A DNA stretch of 64,000 nucleotides from Lihuaxuella thermophila (lineage in GTDB: Bacteria; Bacillota; Bacilli; Thermoactinomycetales; Thermoactinomycetaceae): contig NZ_FOCQ01000007.1 in the NCBI RefSeq assembly GCF_900110165.1, positions 124,001-188,000 on the forward strand. Direction: 5' to 3'. The notes under the pieces were generated by a model. The model saw only the letters and a list, made by a program, of their open reading frames with translations. It did no database searches and was not told the origin of the DNA. The translations under genes were made by a program, and so were the position numbers. Shown one piece after another: positions 32,588 to 42,106 of the stretch. Within the stretch, counting starts at the first letter, position 1. Each line of letters begins with the position of its first letter.

Positions 32588-33938
32588 GTCTATTTTCCTC
32601 CGTTCCCCAAACCTGGCATTTGAGCGTCCCATCGGACATGCGGACCTGAATCAGATCCCCGGGTTGCACTTGTTTGCTCGATTTCACCAGCTGGTTACGT
32701 CCATAGCGGTAAACGAGAGAATAACCTCTCTGCATCACTTTTAAAGGACTTAATGCATCCAGCTGGATCAACAGTTGCGCATGCTGGGTCCGCCGCTCTT
32801 TCAGCAGGGTTTTGATTTGGTTCACACTGTCGCGTTTTAATCTCTTCAGGTGCTCTTGATATTGATTGAGACGTTCGGCAGGATGGTGAAGCCGAAGTTG
32901 AAATTCCAATTTTTCCAGCTTTCTGGTCTGTTTGACCAGCCAATTTTCCATGGAGCGCTCCAAGTCCGACTCCAAATGGTCAAGGCGCTGAGCGTATTGA
33001 TGAAGACGGGCACCGGGATTTTGAAAGACCGGTCGCTCCGTGCTTCGCGCCAACCGTTCCCGCCATGTTTGAAGCAAAGAAGACTGGGCGCGAAGCAGAC
33101 GCTTTTCCAGGGTACAAATCCGATCTCTCAAATCATTGATGTCAGGGACAGCCATTTCGGCAGCCGCCGTAGGTGTAGCCGCCCGCTGGTCGGCCACAAA
33201 GTCGCTGATCGTCGTATCCGTTTCATGTCCCACCGCCGAAATGACCGGGATGACCGAACGATAGATACTGCGGGCGACAATTTCTTCATTAAACGCCCAC
33301 AATTCTTCAAGCGATCCTCCCCCGCGACCGACGATCAACACGTCCGCTTCTTTTAACAGGTTCATCTGGTCAATCGCGTCGGCAATCTCTTGAGGGGCCT
33401 TTTCACCCTGGACCGAAACGGGATACAGAAGAATTCTGGTCAGCGGAAAGCGGCGTCTCATCGTGGTGATGATATCGCGAACGGCCGCCCCGGTGGGTGA
33501 AGTGATCACTCCCACTGTTTTCGGGAAAGGAGGAAGCAGTTTTTTCGGCTGGGAAAAAAGGCCTTCCGCTGCCAGTTGATCTTTCAGCCGCCCGAAGGCG
33601 ACATAGAGATCCCCCACACCGCTCAGGCGCATGTCTTGAACATAAAATTGAACCTGTCCTTCTTTGTCATACACCGACAGGTAGCCCCGGGCCAAAACGC
33701 GGTCGCCGTCTTTGGGGGTAAACCTTAACCGGCGGTTGTTACCGGCAAACATCGCCGCTTTGATCTTGGCATGTTCATCTTTCAGCGTAAAATACATATG
33801 CCTGCTTTTGCTGTGCTGGGAAAAATTGGAGATTTCCCCTTCGACCCATACGTTTTTGAGATTCTCATCTTCATTCAGTGTATGGTACAGATAGGACACC
33901 AAATCTGATACCGACCAAATATCTCTTCCCACGGTCAC
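32580..33938 (-). CDS. xseA: Exodeoxyribonuclease VII large subunit
   Basis: 452 residues, full length. An N-terminal OB fold (about 5-110; VWVEGEISNFSQHSKSRHMY), catalytic domain with GVITSPTGAAVRDI, VGRGGGSLEELWAFNEE and SAVGHETDTTISDFVAD (His and Asp residues implicated in catalysis), and a coiled-coil XseB-binding region (about 270-400). GTG at 33938 is used. The gene starts the xseA-xseB-ispA unit. Confidence 0.96.
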   Translation of the reverse strand: MTVGRDIWSVSDLVSYLYHTLNEDENLKNVWVEGEISNFSQHSKSRHMYFTLKDEHAKIKAAMFAGNNRRLRFTPKDGDRVLARGYLSVYDKEGQVQFYVQDMRLSGVGDLYVAFGRLKDQLAAEGLFSQPKKLLPPFPKTVGVITSPTGAAVRDIITTMRRRFPLTRILLYPVSVQGEKAPQEIADAIDQMNLLKEADVLIVGRGGGSLEELWAFNEEIVARSIYRSVIPVISAVGHETDTTISDFVADQRAATPTAAAEMAVPDINDLRDRICTLEKRLLRAQSSLLQTWRERLARSTERPVFQNPGARLHQYAQRLDHLESDLERSMENWLVKQTRKLEKLEFQLRLHHPAERLNQYQEHLKRLKRDSVNQIKTLLKERRTQHAQLLIQLDALSPLKVMQRGYSLVYRYGRNQLVKSSKQVQPGDLIQVRMSDGTLKCQVWGTEENRHG

Positions 33939-33991
33939 GGAACCATTCGTCCCCTCAAGTTTGATGATTGTTCAGACTTGCGATTCACCGT

Positions 33992-34867
33992 CTAACCATT
34001 GGACGAAGCTGATCGGTGATGCATCTTAGCCGATTTGACGGTGTTTTTCAGTAACATCGCAATTGTCATCGGCCCCACCCCACCCGGAACGGGGGTGATG
34101 GCCGAGCAGTGCGGAGCCACTTCAGCAAAAAGAACGTCGCCCACCAACTTCCCGTCTTCCCTACGGTTGATGCCGACATCAATCACGACCGCTCCCGGCT
34201 TTACGTATTCGGATGTGATCAGTTCAGCCCGGCCGACCGCAGCGATCAAAATGTCCGCCTGTTTCGTGTAGGAAGGCAAATCGATCGTGCGGGAATGGCA
34301 CATGGTGACAGTGGCATTGGCCCGTTGCAAAAGTATGGACATGGGCTTCCCGACGATGTTGCTGCGGCCGATGACCACCGCATGCTTTCCTTCTACTGAG
34401 ATGCCGATCCGCTTCAACAGCTCCATAATCCCATAAGGTGTACAAGGATAAAAAGCATCCTGACCGATCACAAGGTTGCCGACGTTCACCGGAGTAAAGC
34501 CATCCACATCTTTTTCAGGGGAAATGGTGGCGATTACCTGGTTGGCATCGATGTGACGCGGCAGCGGCAACTGCACCAAAATCCCGTGTACGGACGGATC
34601 ATCATTCAGTTTGCGCACCTCGGCTAGCAATTCCTGCGGAGAAATATCTTCGTTCATGCGGATCAGATCCGAACGGATTCCCACTTCTTCCGAAGCGCGC
34701 ATTTTTCCTCTTACATAGGACTCGGAGGCGGGATGGTTCCCTACCAGAATGACTGTTAAGCCGGGGACAATCCCTTGTTTTTTGAGACGGGCGACTTCAT
34801 CTTTCAGTTCGTCTCTCACTTGCTGAGCGATCGCTTTTCCATCAATGATTCGATAGGACATCATCAC
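33992..34867 (-). CDS. folD: Bifunctional methylene-THF dehydrogenase/cyclohydrolase
   Basis: 291 residues. It interconverts 5,10-methylene- and 10-formyl-tetrahydrofolate. Family motifs: SYVRGKMRASEEVGIRSDL (catalytic Lys), VHGILVQLPLPRHID, KDVDGFTPVNVG, GRSNIVGKPMSILL and TPVPGGVGPMTIAML. MMMSYRII: the inner ATG fits as well as the first. The order folD-xseA is conserved in Bacillus. Confidence 0.97.
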   Translation of the reverse strand: MMMSYRIIDGKAIAQQVRDELKDEVARLKKQGIVPGLTVILVGNHPASESYVRGKMRASEEVGIRSDLIRMNEDISPQELLAEVRKLNDDPSVHGILVQLPLPRHIDANQVIATISPEKDVDGFTPVNVGNLVIGQDAFYPCTPYGIMELLKRIGISVEGKHAVVIGRSNIVGKPMSILLQRANATVTMCHSRTIDLPSYTKQADILIAAVGRAELITSEYVKPGAVVIDVGINRREDGKLVGDVLFAEVAPHCSAITPVPGGVGPMTIAMLLKNTVKSAKMHHRSASSNG

Positions 34868-34972
34868 ACACCCCGTTATTCACTGTACAAGTTTATCTTT
34901 TTCCTGAACGAGTGTAAAGGAGCAGAAACTGCTCTAACAATGAACCAAAGACCCGTACGAATCCAAACCATT

Positions 34973-35006
34973 CAAATAAAGCCCCGATCTGTCTGAATCG
35001 GGGCTT
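34973..35006 (-). terminator. Terminator of the GH18 lipoprotein gene
   Basis: AAGCCCCGAT and ATCGGGGCTT arms with a six-base loop, then TTATTTG on the minus strand, seven bases after the stop. It separates this gene from folD. Confidence 0.85.
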
Positions 35007-35012
35007 AACGGT

Positions 35013-36197
35013 TCAATACTTTCGGATGATGAAGTTGTCATTGAGCAGGGACCAGTTGTCGGGAAAATCTTCTCCAAGTACCCAATAACCGATTCCCCGA
35101 AGCCGGTACTCCTTGACCAGGTTGAATTTAGCCTGGGCGCTCTGCTCGTTTTCAAACCAGACGACATGTTTTTTGCCCCGGTCATCCGTGTAGTAGTAGT
35201 ACGGGGCTTGATCCCGGTTGTTGTATTGAATTTTAATAGCCTTCCGCAAAGCAAAAACCTTTGCCTCCTGGGGAGATACCCGTTTGGCCGGGGGGCCTCC
35301 TTTTCGATAGGGTAAAGTCCAATCATAACCATAGAGGGGGGCCCCCATAATAATCTTTTCCCGGGGAATTTTGGTCACGGCATAATCCACCACTTTGCGA
35401 ACCTGGGGAATGGGGGAAACTGCCATGGGAGGTCCTCCGGTCCAGCCCCATTCATACGTCATCAGCATCACGAAATCGGCGACTCTGCCGTGAAACGCGT
35501 AATCATGGGCACCATGCCACGGTCCCCCCTGCCTGTCACTGCTTTTCGGAGCCAGGGCAGTGGACACCACATATCCTTCTTTCTTCACCCGTGGCAACAA
35601 TGTTTCCAAAAAACCGTTGAACAGTCGGCGGTCTTGCTCGCGGATATGTTCAAAATCCACGTTAAGCGCGCGGTAACCTTTTTCTTTCATCACACGGATC
35701 ACATTACGGATCAGCCGTTGGCTCGCAGCTCGGTCCGTAAAGAGCCGGTGGGCGATGTCCGGAGAGAAGTTGCCCTCCGCAAAGTTGGTGATGACCAGCA
35801 TCGGGACTGCATTGTTCCGCCGTGCGGCCGCCAGGGGAGCTGCATCGTTTAAGGGAACCAGATTCCCGTCGGGTTGAACCCGGTAGCTGAAAAAAGCAAC
35901 ATAGGTCAGGTTCCGGGCAACCTCGCTCACGTCGGAAACGGCCGTTTGGGGATCCACCGGTTCGAGAAACCCGATCGACTCTATCCTTTGCTTTCCTCCC
36001 CCGCCCCTGAGATTGTTCTCTCCTCTTTCGTCAGGCAGAACCCTCCCTCTGCTTTTCATCGGGACTGCTTCAGGATGAGCAGTTCGGTTGGTCATTTTTT
36101 GGGGTGTGGCTTGTTTGTCTTCCCCTCCAAATCGGGCTCCGTTGCACCCTGCCAGCAGCAGGATCGTCGCCATAAAAATCAGACCGATTCGTCTCAT
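35013..36197 (-). CDS. GH18-family lipoprotein, spore-cortex/peptidoglycan hydrolase-like
   Basis: 394 residues from ATG 36197. A lipoprotein signal ends in LLLAGC, so the enzyme is anchored outside the membrane. The GH18 TIM barrel (about 75-394) has ALNVDFEHIR, where the acidic residues give the DxxDxE-like catalytic motif with Glu as acid, plus MLMTYEWGWTGGPP and IIMGAPLYGYDW, typical of YaaH/YdhD/SleL spore glycosidases. No LysM domain is visible, unlike SleL. It sits between nusB and folD as an extra gene relative to Bacillus subtilis. A role in spore wall or germination is inference. Confidence 0.87.
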   Translation of the reverse strand: MRRIGLIFMATILLLAGCNGARFGGEDKQATPQKMTNRTAHPEAVPMKSRGRVLPDERGENNLRGGGGKQRIESIGFLEPVDPQTAVSDVSEVARNLTYVAFFSYRVQPDGNLVPLNDAAPLAAARRNNAVPMLVITNFAEGNFSPDIAHRLFTDRAASQRLIRNVIRVMKEKGYRALNVDFEHIREQDRRLFNGFLETLLPRVKKEGYVVSTALAPKSSDRQGGPWHGAHDYAFHGRVADFVMLMTYEWGWTGGPPMAVSPIPQVRKVVDYAVTKIPREKIIMGAPLYGYDWTLPYRKGGPPAKRVSPQEAKVFALRKAIKIQYNNRDQAPYYYYTDDRGKKHVVWFENEQSAQAKFNLVKEYRLRGIGYWVLGEDFPDNWSLLNDNFIIRKY

Positions 36198-36311
36198 GAT
36201 ATCACCCTGCCATTTCAGATTCATTTAAATATAACCTTCTACACCCGGGCGATATCCATGCATCCCTATGGCAGGGAGATAATGACAGTTGAGATTCCCG
36301 AAAGCTCTATC

Positions 36312-36739
36312 TCATTGCTGATTTGAATTCAATTCCGCGCGGATTTCATCCAGCTGGCGGACCATCCCGCCCAAGACTCCATTGATAAAACGGCCGGATT
36401 CCTCCCCGCTGAATAACTTGGCCAATTCTACCGCCTCATTGAGGACAACCTTGCGGGGGGTTTCCTCTATAAAGAGCAACTCACAGACAGACGCAAAATG
36501 GCGCGGTCTACCGAAGAGAGTCGCTCGACCGACCAACCCGCTTTGAGAAAACGACCGATCACGGAGTCAATCAGAGCTGTATGATTCTTTACACCCTCCA
36601 CCAACTGCAGAAAAAAGGTATGATCGGGACCTTTCAGCCCTGCTCCGCGTTCCCGAATCACCGCATCGTTGTCTTCAGGATGAAATTCCATTTGGTACAA
36701 GGTTTGAATCGCTGTTTCTCTTGCCGTTCTCCTACTCAT
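36312..36739 (-). pseudogene. nusB: nusB with a frameshift
   Basis: NusB acts in antitermination at rRNA operons. The N-terminal frame (MSRRTARETAIQTLYQMEF to [10 protein letters not shown]) is followed in another frame by [20 protein letters not shown] and [12 protein letters not shown], together a normal NusB. The frames change at about 36477 in CGTCTGTCTGTGAG, where a loss of four bases from a TGTG-type repeat would explain it. The rest is well conserved, so this is either a very recent mutation or a sequence error. GGAGG precedes the start. Confidence 0.8.
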
Positions 36740-36791
36740 CATTCCAATCCTCCAAAAAAGAAATCCGAGCCAGAACGGCCCGGTCTCTTCT

Positions 36792-37022
36792 CTATTTATT
36801 CATCCATTTGTCCAATAAAATGAGATCGATGATCTGTTTAAAATCCTCTTTGTGGTCCAATTGTTTTCCGATGAAAAAACCCAGACCGACCAGGATGGCA
36901 AAAAAGAGAGTTTTCCAAAAGCCGGCAAACAGATAGATAAGCCCCAGGACGAAGCCGATCAGCGTCCCCAGTATTCTTCCTCCATATTGTAACCAAATCG
37001 ACTCAAATAATTTCCTGTCCAT
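36792..37022 (-). CDS. DUF2273 small membrane protein
   Basis: 76 residues with two hydrophobic stretches forming a hairpin (about 12-50: GRILGTLIGFVLGLIYLF, WKTLFFAILVGLGFFIGKQL). DUF2273 proteins occur with Asp23 and AmaP in Gram-positive envelope-stress clusters; here it follows amaP by 14 bases. Function unknown; probably part of the Asp23-AmaP membrane assembly. Confidence 0.85.
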   Translation of the reverse strand: MDRKLFESIWLQYGGRILGTLIGFVLGLIYLFAGFWKTLFFAILVGLGFFIGKQLDHKEDFKQIIDLILLDKWMNK

Positions 37023-37036
37023 GCCGGGACACCGCC

Positions 37037-37600
37037 TTATTCAACACGAACCCGGGATTTGTCTGGTTGAATCGTTTGAGCGACATAAACAGAGACCTGA
37101 TCGACACCGACACCGGCAATCTTTTCCACCTGTTCTTTGACCGTAAGCTGCAATTGTTCCGACAATTCCTGGATCGGTCTCTCTCCGTCCACGATAATTT
37201 TCATCCCGATTCCGACGGAGGAATGGTCACCGTTGTGGCGGACCCGGGCAGTCAGATCGCGAATTCCCCTGACCTTTCGCGCCGCTCTTACAGCCAGACT
37301 CTCGATCGTTTTGAGTGAAATTCGTATGTGACCGATCTCCGTTTCCCGATCAACCCCCGGATCCAAGGCCCTTTTCTTCATCAGCCCGACCGCCAGGAGC
37401 CGAACACTGATGACCAAAGCAAACAAACTGACTCCGGCCACAGCCCATCTCAGTCCGGGATCCTGATAAAATTCCCTGATTCCGCTGATGACTTCCCTCG
37501 GACCGATCAAAATCTCCAGGCCGGCCAAAAATCCAACAACAGCGAGTGCGGCGAAACCGATACTAAACAAGAACAACAGGAGTCGGTCCAACAGCCCCAT
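37037..37600 (-). CDS. amaP: AmaP, membrane anchor of the Asp23 alkaline-shock protein
   Basis: 187 residues. Two N-terminal transmembrane helices (about 6-30 and 50-72) are followed by an Asp23-like soluble part (RISLKTIESLAVRAARKVRG; VDGERPIQELSEQLQ). In Staphylococcus aureus AmaP anchors Asp23 at the membrane. The gene is between asp23 and the DUF2273 gene. Confidence 0.88.
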   Translation of the reverse strand: MGLLDRLLLFLFSIGFAALAVVGFLAGLEILIGPREVISGIREFYQDPGLRWAVAGVSLFALVISVRLLAVGLMKKRALDPGVDRETEIGHIRISLKTIESLAVRAARKVRGIRDLTARVRHNGDHSSVGIGMKIIVDGERPIQELSEQLQLTVKEQVEKIAGVGVDQVSVYVAQTIQPDKSRVRVE

Positions 37601-37621
37601 TCAGGCTTACCCCCCAAGTCT

Positions 37622-38023
37622 TCATCTGATCCGTTGCGTTGCGTCCGGTTCGGTGCCTTTTTCCTGTTGGGGGAATCGAATCCCTTCCACACGAACGATC
37701 ACCTGGTCGACGATCAGACCGGTCATCGTTTCGACCGCTGATTTGACCTTTTCCTGCACTTCACGGCCCACATCCGGAATATGATATCCATAGTGGACAT
37801 TTAAGGCCAATTCAATCGTCATTTGCTCGTTCAGATCCACGCGGATTCCTTTGCGGAGATTTTTTCTCCCCAGAAGTTCATTCAAGTCGCTGACGACCCC
37901 GCCGCTCAAACCGGCCACACCTTCCACTTCGGAAGCGGCCAAGCCGGAGATAATTTGAATCACTTCAGGAGCTATCTCCACTTTGCCCAGCTCAGTTGCA
38001 TCATAATCAATCATTTCATTCAT
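37622..38023 (-). CDS. Asp23/Gls24 family envelope stress protein (YqhY-like)
   Basis: 133 residues from ATG 38023, overlapping the accC stop by eight bases; the frame is open to 38044. The family body is visible: [48 protein letters not shown]. In Bacillus subtilis YqhY is encoded with accB-accC and affects acetyl-CoA carboxylase activity, which the present order repeats. Cytoplasmic, probably bound to AmaP. Confidence 0.92.
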   Translation of the reverse strand: MNEMIDYDATELGKVEIAPEVIQIISGLAASEVEGVAGLSGGVVSDLNELLGRKNLRKGIRVDLNEQMTIELALNVHYGYHIPDVGREVQEKVKSAVETMTGLIVDQVIVRVEGIRFPQQEKGTEPDATQRIR

Positions 38024-39383
38024 TTCCACTTGAACTCTCCTCATCTAAATTGGTGGTTTCCAAGAATTGAATGTGAAAGTCACCCGAAATAAACTTCGGA
38101 TGGTTCAAGATTTTCAAATGGAAGGGGATCGTTGTATGCACCCCGTCGATCGCAAACTCTTTCAGCGCCCGATTCATGCGTTGTAGCGCTTCTTGCCGGT
38201 CTTTTCCCCACACGATGAGTTTGGCCACCATCGAATCGTAAAACGGAGTGATGCGGTATCCCTGGTAGCAAGCGCTGTCGACACGAACACCCGGGCCGCC
38301 GGGAGGCAAATAAAACCGAATCGTTCCAGGGGAAGGCATAAAGTTTTTGTCCGGCCGTTCGGCGTTGATGCGGCACTCGATCGCCCAACCGTCATAACGG
38401 ACTTTCTTCTGGGTGACAGACAACTTCTCTCCGGCCGCCACACGGATTTGCTCTTTCACCAGGTCGATGCCGGTGATCAACTCGGTAACCGGATGCTCCA
38501 CCTGGATCCGGGTGTTCATTTCCATGAAGTAAAAATTGCCCTCTTTGTCCAACAAAAACTCCACGGTTCCCGCACCCGAATAATTGACGGATTTTGCTGC
38601 GGCGACGGCGGCTTTCCCCATCCGTTCACGCAGCTCCGGACTCAAGGCCGGCGAAGGTGCTTCTTCAATCAGTTTTTGGTAACGGCGCTGGATCGAACAG
38701 TCTCGCTCTCCCAGGTGAATCACATTCCCATAGTTGTCGGCAAGCACCTGGATCTCGATATGGCGCGGCTCAACCAGGAATTTTTCCAGATAAACACCCG
38801 GGTTGCCGAAGTTGGCTTCCGCCTCTTTTTGCGCCAGGTTGATCGCCCGTCTTAATTCTTCTTCGGTATGAACGATCCTCATTCCTTTTCCGCCGCCGCC
38901 CGCCGTTGCTTTCACGATCACCGGGTAGCCGATCTCCTTGGCCGTTTTGGCCGCTTCTTCCACATCTTCCATCAGGCCGTCCGTACCCGGAATGACGGGA
39001 ACCCCCGCCTTTTTCATCGTTTCCTTGGCCGTGGTTTTATCTCCCATCTTCACGATGGCTTCCGGAGACGGTCCGATGAACGTAATTCCGCACGCTGCGC
39101 ATAATTCGGCAAAATCAGCGTTTTCCGCCAAAAAACCGTATCCCGGATGAATGGCATCCGCTCCGACCAATGTCGCCGTACTCATCAGATTGGTCATGTT
39201 GAGATAGCTGTCTTTGGAAGTGGCCGGTCCGATACAGTAGGCTTCATCCGCCAAGGTCACATGCAAAGCTTCCCTGTCCGCTTCCGAGTAGACTGCCACT
39301 GTACTGATTCCCAGATCGCGGCAGGCACGTATGATGCGTACGGCAATCTCACCGCGGTTCGCAATCAATACTTTTTTAAACAT
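38016..39383 (-). CDS. accC: Acetyl-CoA carboxylase, biotin carboxylase subunit
   Basis: 455 residues. ATP-dependent carboxylation of biotin on AccB, the first half-reaction of malonyl-CoA synthesis. Visible: [20 protein letters not shown], the ATP-grasp glycine loop [46 protein letters not shown] with the catalytic Glu, and [16 protein letters not shown]. It follows accB by 19 bases. Confidence 0.98.
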   Translation of the reverse strand: MFKKVLIANRGEIAVRIIRACRDLGISTVAVYSEADREALHVTLADEAYCIGPATSKDSYLNMTNLMSTATLVGADAIHPGYGFLAENADFAELCAACGITFIGPSPEAIVKMGDKTTAKETMKKAGVPVIPGTDGLMEDVEEAAKTAKEIGYPVIVKATAGGGGKGMRIVHTEEELRRAINLAQKEAEANFGNPGVYLEKFLVEPRHIEIQVLADNYGNVIHLGERDCSIQRRYQKLIEEAPSPALSPELRERMGKAAVAAAKSVNYSGAGTVEFLLDKEGNFYFMEMNTRIQVEHPVTELITGIDLVKEQIRVAAGEKLSVTQKKVRYDGWAIECRINAERPDKNFMPSPGTIRFYLPPGGPGVRVDSACYQGYRITPFYDSMVAKLIVWGKDRQEALQRMNRALKEFAIDGVHTTIPFHLKILNHPKFISGDFHIQFLETTNLDEESSSGNE

Positions 39384-39402
39384 CTGAATTCCCTCCCGCG
39401 GT

Positions 39403-39921
39403 TCAGTCCGTTTTCACCAAGAACAGCGGTTGACCATATTCAACCAGCTGACCGTTTTCAACCAAGACTTTGACGATTGTACCGCGGACTTCAGCCTCGA
39501 TCTCATTCATCAGCTTCATCGCTTCCACAATACAGACGACTGTTTTCTCGTCGACCCTGTCACCTTCTTTTACATAGGGGTCCGCATCCGGAGCGGGTGC
39601 GCGATAAAACGTTCCAACCATCGGGGACACAATTTTATGTAGAGTCTCATCCAAGGCAGCATCTTGGGCAGGAGCTTCGGCTTTGGCTTCCTGAGGCGCC
39701 GCTTGCGGAGCGGGTGCTGCCGGCTTGACCGGTTCTGCCGCCGGAGCAGGTGTCAGCGCCGCTGCCGGAGCCGTTTCCGGTGCCGGGGTCACAAGAGTGG
39801 CACGGCCTGTTGCCTTCTTAATGACCAACTTCGCTCCTTCATTATCGATCTTAAACTCTTCGATTTGCGATTCATCAATTAAACGGATAAGTTCACGAAT
39901 TTCATGCATTTTAAAAGCCAT
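39403..39921 (-). CDS. accB: Acetyl-CoA carboxylase biotin carboxyl carrier protein
   Basis: 172 residues: an N-terminal conserved part ([19 protein letters not shown]), an Ala/Pro-rich flexible linker (about 45-88) and the biotinyl domain with Lys136 in [14 protein letters not shown] lies before the ATG. It is the first gene of accB-accC-asp23; in Bacillus spoIIIAH lies immediately upstream, but here the oxoproline cluster intervenes. Confidence 0.97.
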   Translation of the reverse strand: MAFKMHEIRELIRLIDESQIEEFKIDNEGAKLVIKKATGRATLVTPAPETAPAAALTPAPAAEPVKPAAPAPQAAPQEAKAEAPAQDAALDETLHKIVSPMVGTFYRAPAPDADPYVKEGDRVDEKTVVCIVEAMKLMNEIEAEVRGTIVKVLVENGQLVEYGQPLFLVKTD

Positions 39922-40620
39922 TCGTCATTCACTCCTTGTTAGGTCCGCTCTCAGAATTGGACATTAACGCTAATAGCATAACCCTTTTTTGGTGGTTTGA
40001 CCACCCCCTGATGATGAAAGGGTTAACTTCTTTCATTTTTTCCATTGGAAAGAAGGAAAAAACCCTCAATCGGGTGATTCGGCAAAATCGCTTTTACAGG
40101 CTCTGCGAATGAGAGGCCGTCGCGTACGGAGCAGTGATTTGCCGGGAAAAGAATTTTTCAGCGAGCGGCACACCTCCCTGACTTCGCAAATCTAAACTTC
40201 CCGGACAAGAATTCCTAACCGCTCATGTCATCCTGCCGTGAATGGATGGTTCATTTTTTGCGCTTGTTTTTTTATTCATTCAATTATAAGATTTATGTAA
40301 GCCATCATTTTCGGAATTGATATTCCGTAATTCGGAACAATTCATGTCTCTACATCAATGACTTCCTGTCGTTCATTGTCAACATCGCAATCACCAGCCC
40401 GGATGCCAACAGGCGGTCAGGTGATGAAGACCCATTCGTTTTCATTGGGCAATCCAAGCTTGTCGCTGGCAGCTACCCTGTCAATTACTTAAAAAAGACG
40501 ACAACTACATATATCCCAGCTGCAAGTCATGGATTCGAAGGCGGTTCCTTTTGAATGTTCATTCAAAGCCCTTCCGTTCCGTCATCAGCCTTTCCCTAGA
40601 TCCACTAAAGGAGGCGGCAT
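39922..40620. other. Junction region upstream of accB, with coding relic
   Basis: About 700 bases without an intact gene. Near 40350-40555 a plus-strand frame without a start (DANRRSGDEDPFVFIGQSKL, ending EGGSF) looks like a decayed gene. GGTGGT/ACCACC (39989-40006) and ACCC/GGGT with a T run (about 40064-40084) are possible minus-strand hairpins. The accB promoter must lie near 39930-39990, but I cannot pick it with confidence. Confidence 0.45.
40312..40337. promoter_or_regulatory. Overlapping palindromes, candidate IclR operator
   Basis: CGGAAT-TGAT-ATTCCG (40312-40327) overlaps TTCCG-TAATT-CGGAA (40323-40337), so three alternating half sites occur in 26 bases. IclR regulators often bind such overlapping palindromes. 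It is 280 bases before the IclR gene, in the intergenic gap shared with accB. Confidence 0.5.
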
Positions 40621-41403
40621 GTGCAGCATAAAAACAAGACCATTGTCAAGTCGATCGAACTTCTGAAGCTGTTTCTTACCCATGACCGTTTAACCCTGCA
40701 GGAAATGGCACAGCTCTCAAATATGCCGAAAACTTCTGTACACCGGATGATCGGCTCCCTTGAAGAAATAGGCTTTCTTACAAAAGACGATGAGGGTAAG
40801 TATTCGCTTGGATTGCTATTTCTCCAGTTTGGACAACTTGTGGCGGAGCGTTTGCAGATTCGCCAACTCGCGCTTCCGGTTATGACACGTCTTCGGGATG
40901 AGATGGGGGAAGCGGTGAATTTAATTGTCCGGGACGGCAATGAAGCCATTTATATAGAGAAAGTGGACACCCATCAGCCTGTCCGGGTATATACCGCCAT
41001 CGGACGAAGAGCCCCCATGTATGCAGGAGCTTGTCCACGAATCCTGTTGGCCTTTTTGCCCGAGGTTGAACGAGAACAGTACTTGAAGAACATTGAGCTT
41101 AAACCGATTGGTTCCGGCACGATCACCGATCCTGACCGGTTGCGGGCGGTATTGTCGGAGTCGAGAAAAACAGGATATTCCATCAGCCATTCTGAACTGC
41201 ATGACGATACATCTGCGGTTGCGGCCCCGATCTTCAATCATCGGGGGCAGTTGGAAGCGGGGCTTAGTGTAGTGGGACCCGGGACTCGTTTTCAAGCAGA
41301 CCGTTTACCTCTGTTGATCGAAAAGGTGCAGGATGCAGCCAGGGAAATTTCCCGCCAGTTAGGATGGCCAGGCTTACCGCCGCAAAACGTAAATAGGGGG
41401 TGA
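40621..41403 (+). CDS. IclR-family regulator (KipR-like)
   Basis: 260 residues. The N-terminal winged helix-turn-helix (about 5-65; TLQEMAQLSNMPKTSVHRMI) and the IclR effector domain (about 75-250; VRVYTAIGRRAPMYAGACPR, AAPIFNHRGQLEAGLSVVGP) are complete. GTG at 40621 follows AAGGAGG. It heads a plus-strand operon with the oxoprolinase genes, as KipR does in the Bacillus subtilis ycsF-kip operon, and probably represses it. Confidence 0.92.
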   Translation: MQHKNKTIVKSIELLKLFLTHDRLTLQEMAQLSNMPKTSVHRMIGSLEEIGFLTKDDEGKYSLGLLFLQFGQLVAERLQIRQLALPVMTRLRDEMGEAVNLIVRDGNEAIYIEKVDTHQPVRVYTAIGRRAPMYAGACPRILLAFLPEVEREQYLKNIELKPIGSGTITDPDRLRAVLSESRKTGYSISHSELHDDTSAVAAPIFNHRGQLEAGLSVVGPGTRFQADRLPLLIEKVQDAAREISRQLGWPGLPPQNVNRG

Positions 41404-41407
41404 GCAC

Positions 41408-42106
41408 GTGTCGAAAGCAGCATCTGTTGAATGCGCTCCACTGGGAGATACGGCTGTTATCATTCAATTCGGCCAAACGATAAGCCTTGAAACACACCGT
41501 AAGGTCAAAATGTTAGCGTCCTATTTGGACCAACATCCGATCCCCGGGATGGTAGAGTATGTCCCCGCGTTTACAACGGTCGCCGTATTTTATGATCCTT
41601 TGAAAATCTCCTATTCATCGGTGTGTTCCATGCTGGAACAGATCGTTTCAGAACTGAGGGAGCCAGTGAATGTTCAACCAAGAACGGTTGAAATTCCGGT
41701 CTGCTACGGGGGTGAGTTTGGTCCGGATCTGGAGTTTGTGGCTAAACATAACGGACTGACACCGGAGGAAGTCATAGACATTCATTCAAACGGTGAATAC
41801 CTGGTGTATATGATCGGTTTTGCCCCGGGGTTCCCCTATCTGGGAGGAATGCCGGAACGCATCGCGGCTCCGAGGCGGGAATCTCCCCGTCTGTCCATCC
41901 CGGCGGGCACGGTCGGCATTGCAGGCACGCAAACCGGAGTGTACCCGATTGCCACCCCGGGCGGATGGCAGCTGATTGGCCGGACACCGCTCCCCCTTTT
42001 CCGCCCCGATCAAAATCCCCCCAGTCTGCTTCAGGCGGGAGATCTCGTGCGGTTCCGGCCGATTTCCCCGGAAGCATACCATGCTTGGAAGGAAGATTTC
42101 CGATGA
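41408..42106 (+). CDS. pxpB: 5-oxoprolinase subunit B (PxpB/KipI)
   Basis: 232 residues. Together with PxpA and PxpC it hydrolyses 5-oxo-L-proline (pyroglutamate) with ATP. The KipI motif set is visible: CAPLGDTAVIIQFGQTIS near the start, VCYGGEFGPDLEFVA, YMIGFAPGFPYLGGMPERIA, SIPAGTVGIAGTQTGVYPIA and PGGWQLIGRTPLPLF. In Bacillus subtilis KipI also inhibits sporulation kinase KinA. GTG at 41408, five bases after kipR. It overlaps pxpC by four bases. Confidence 0.95.
   Translation: MSKAASVECAPLGDTAVIIQFGQTISLETHRKVKMLASYLDQHPIPGMVEYVPAFTTVAVFYDPLKISYSSVCSMLEQIVSELREPVNVQPRTVEIPVCYGGEFGPDLEFVAKHNGLTPEEVIDIHSNGEYLVYMIGFAPGFPYLGGMPERIAAPRRESPRLSIPAGTVGIAGTQTGVYPIATPGGWQLIGRTPLPLFRPDQNPPSLLQAGDLVRFRPISPEAYHAWKEDFR

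Noticed and set aside
41965-42102. N-terminal extension of PxpC inside pxpB
   Set aside because: The family domain starts at ATG 42103, which overlaps the pxpB stop in the usual ATGA way.
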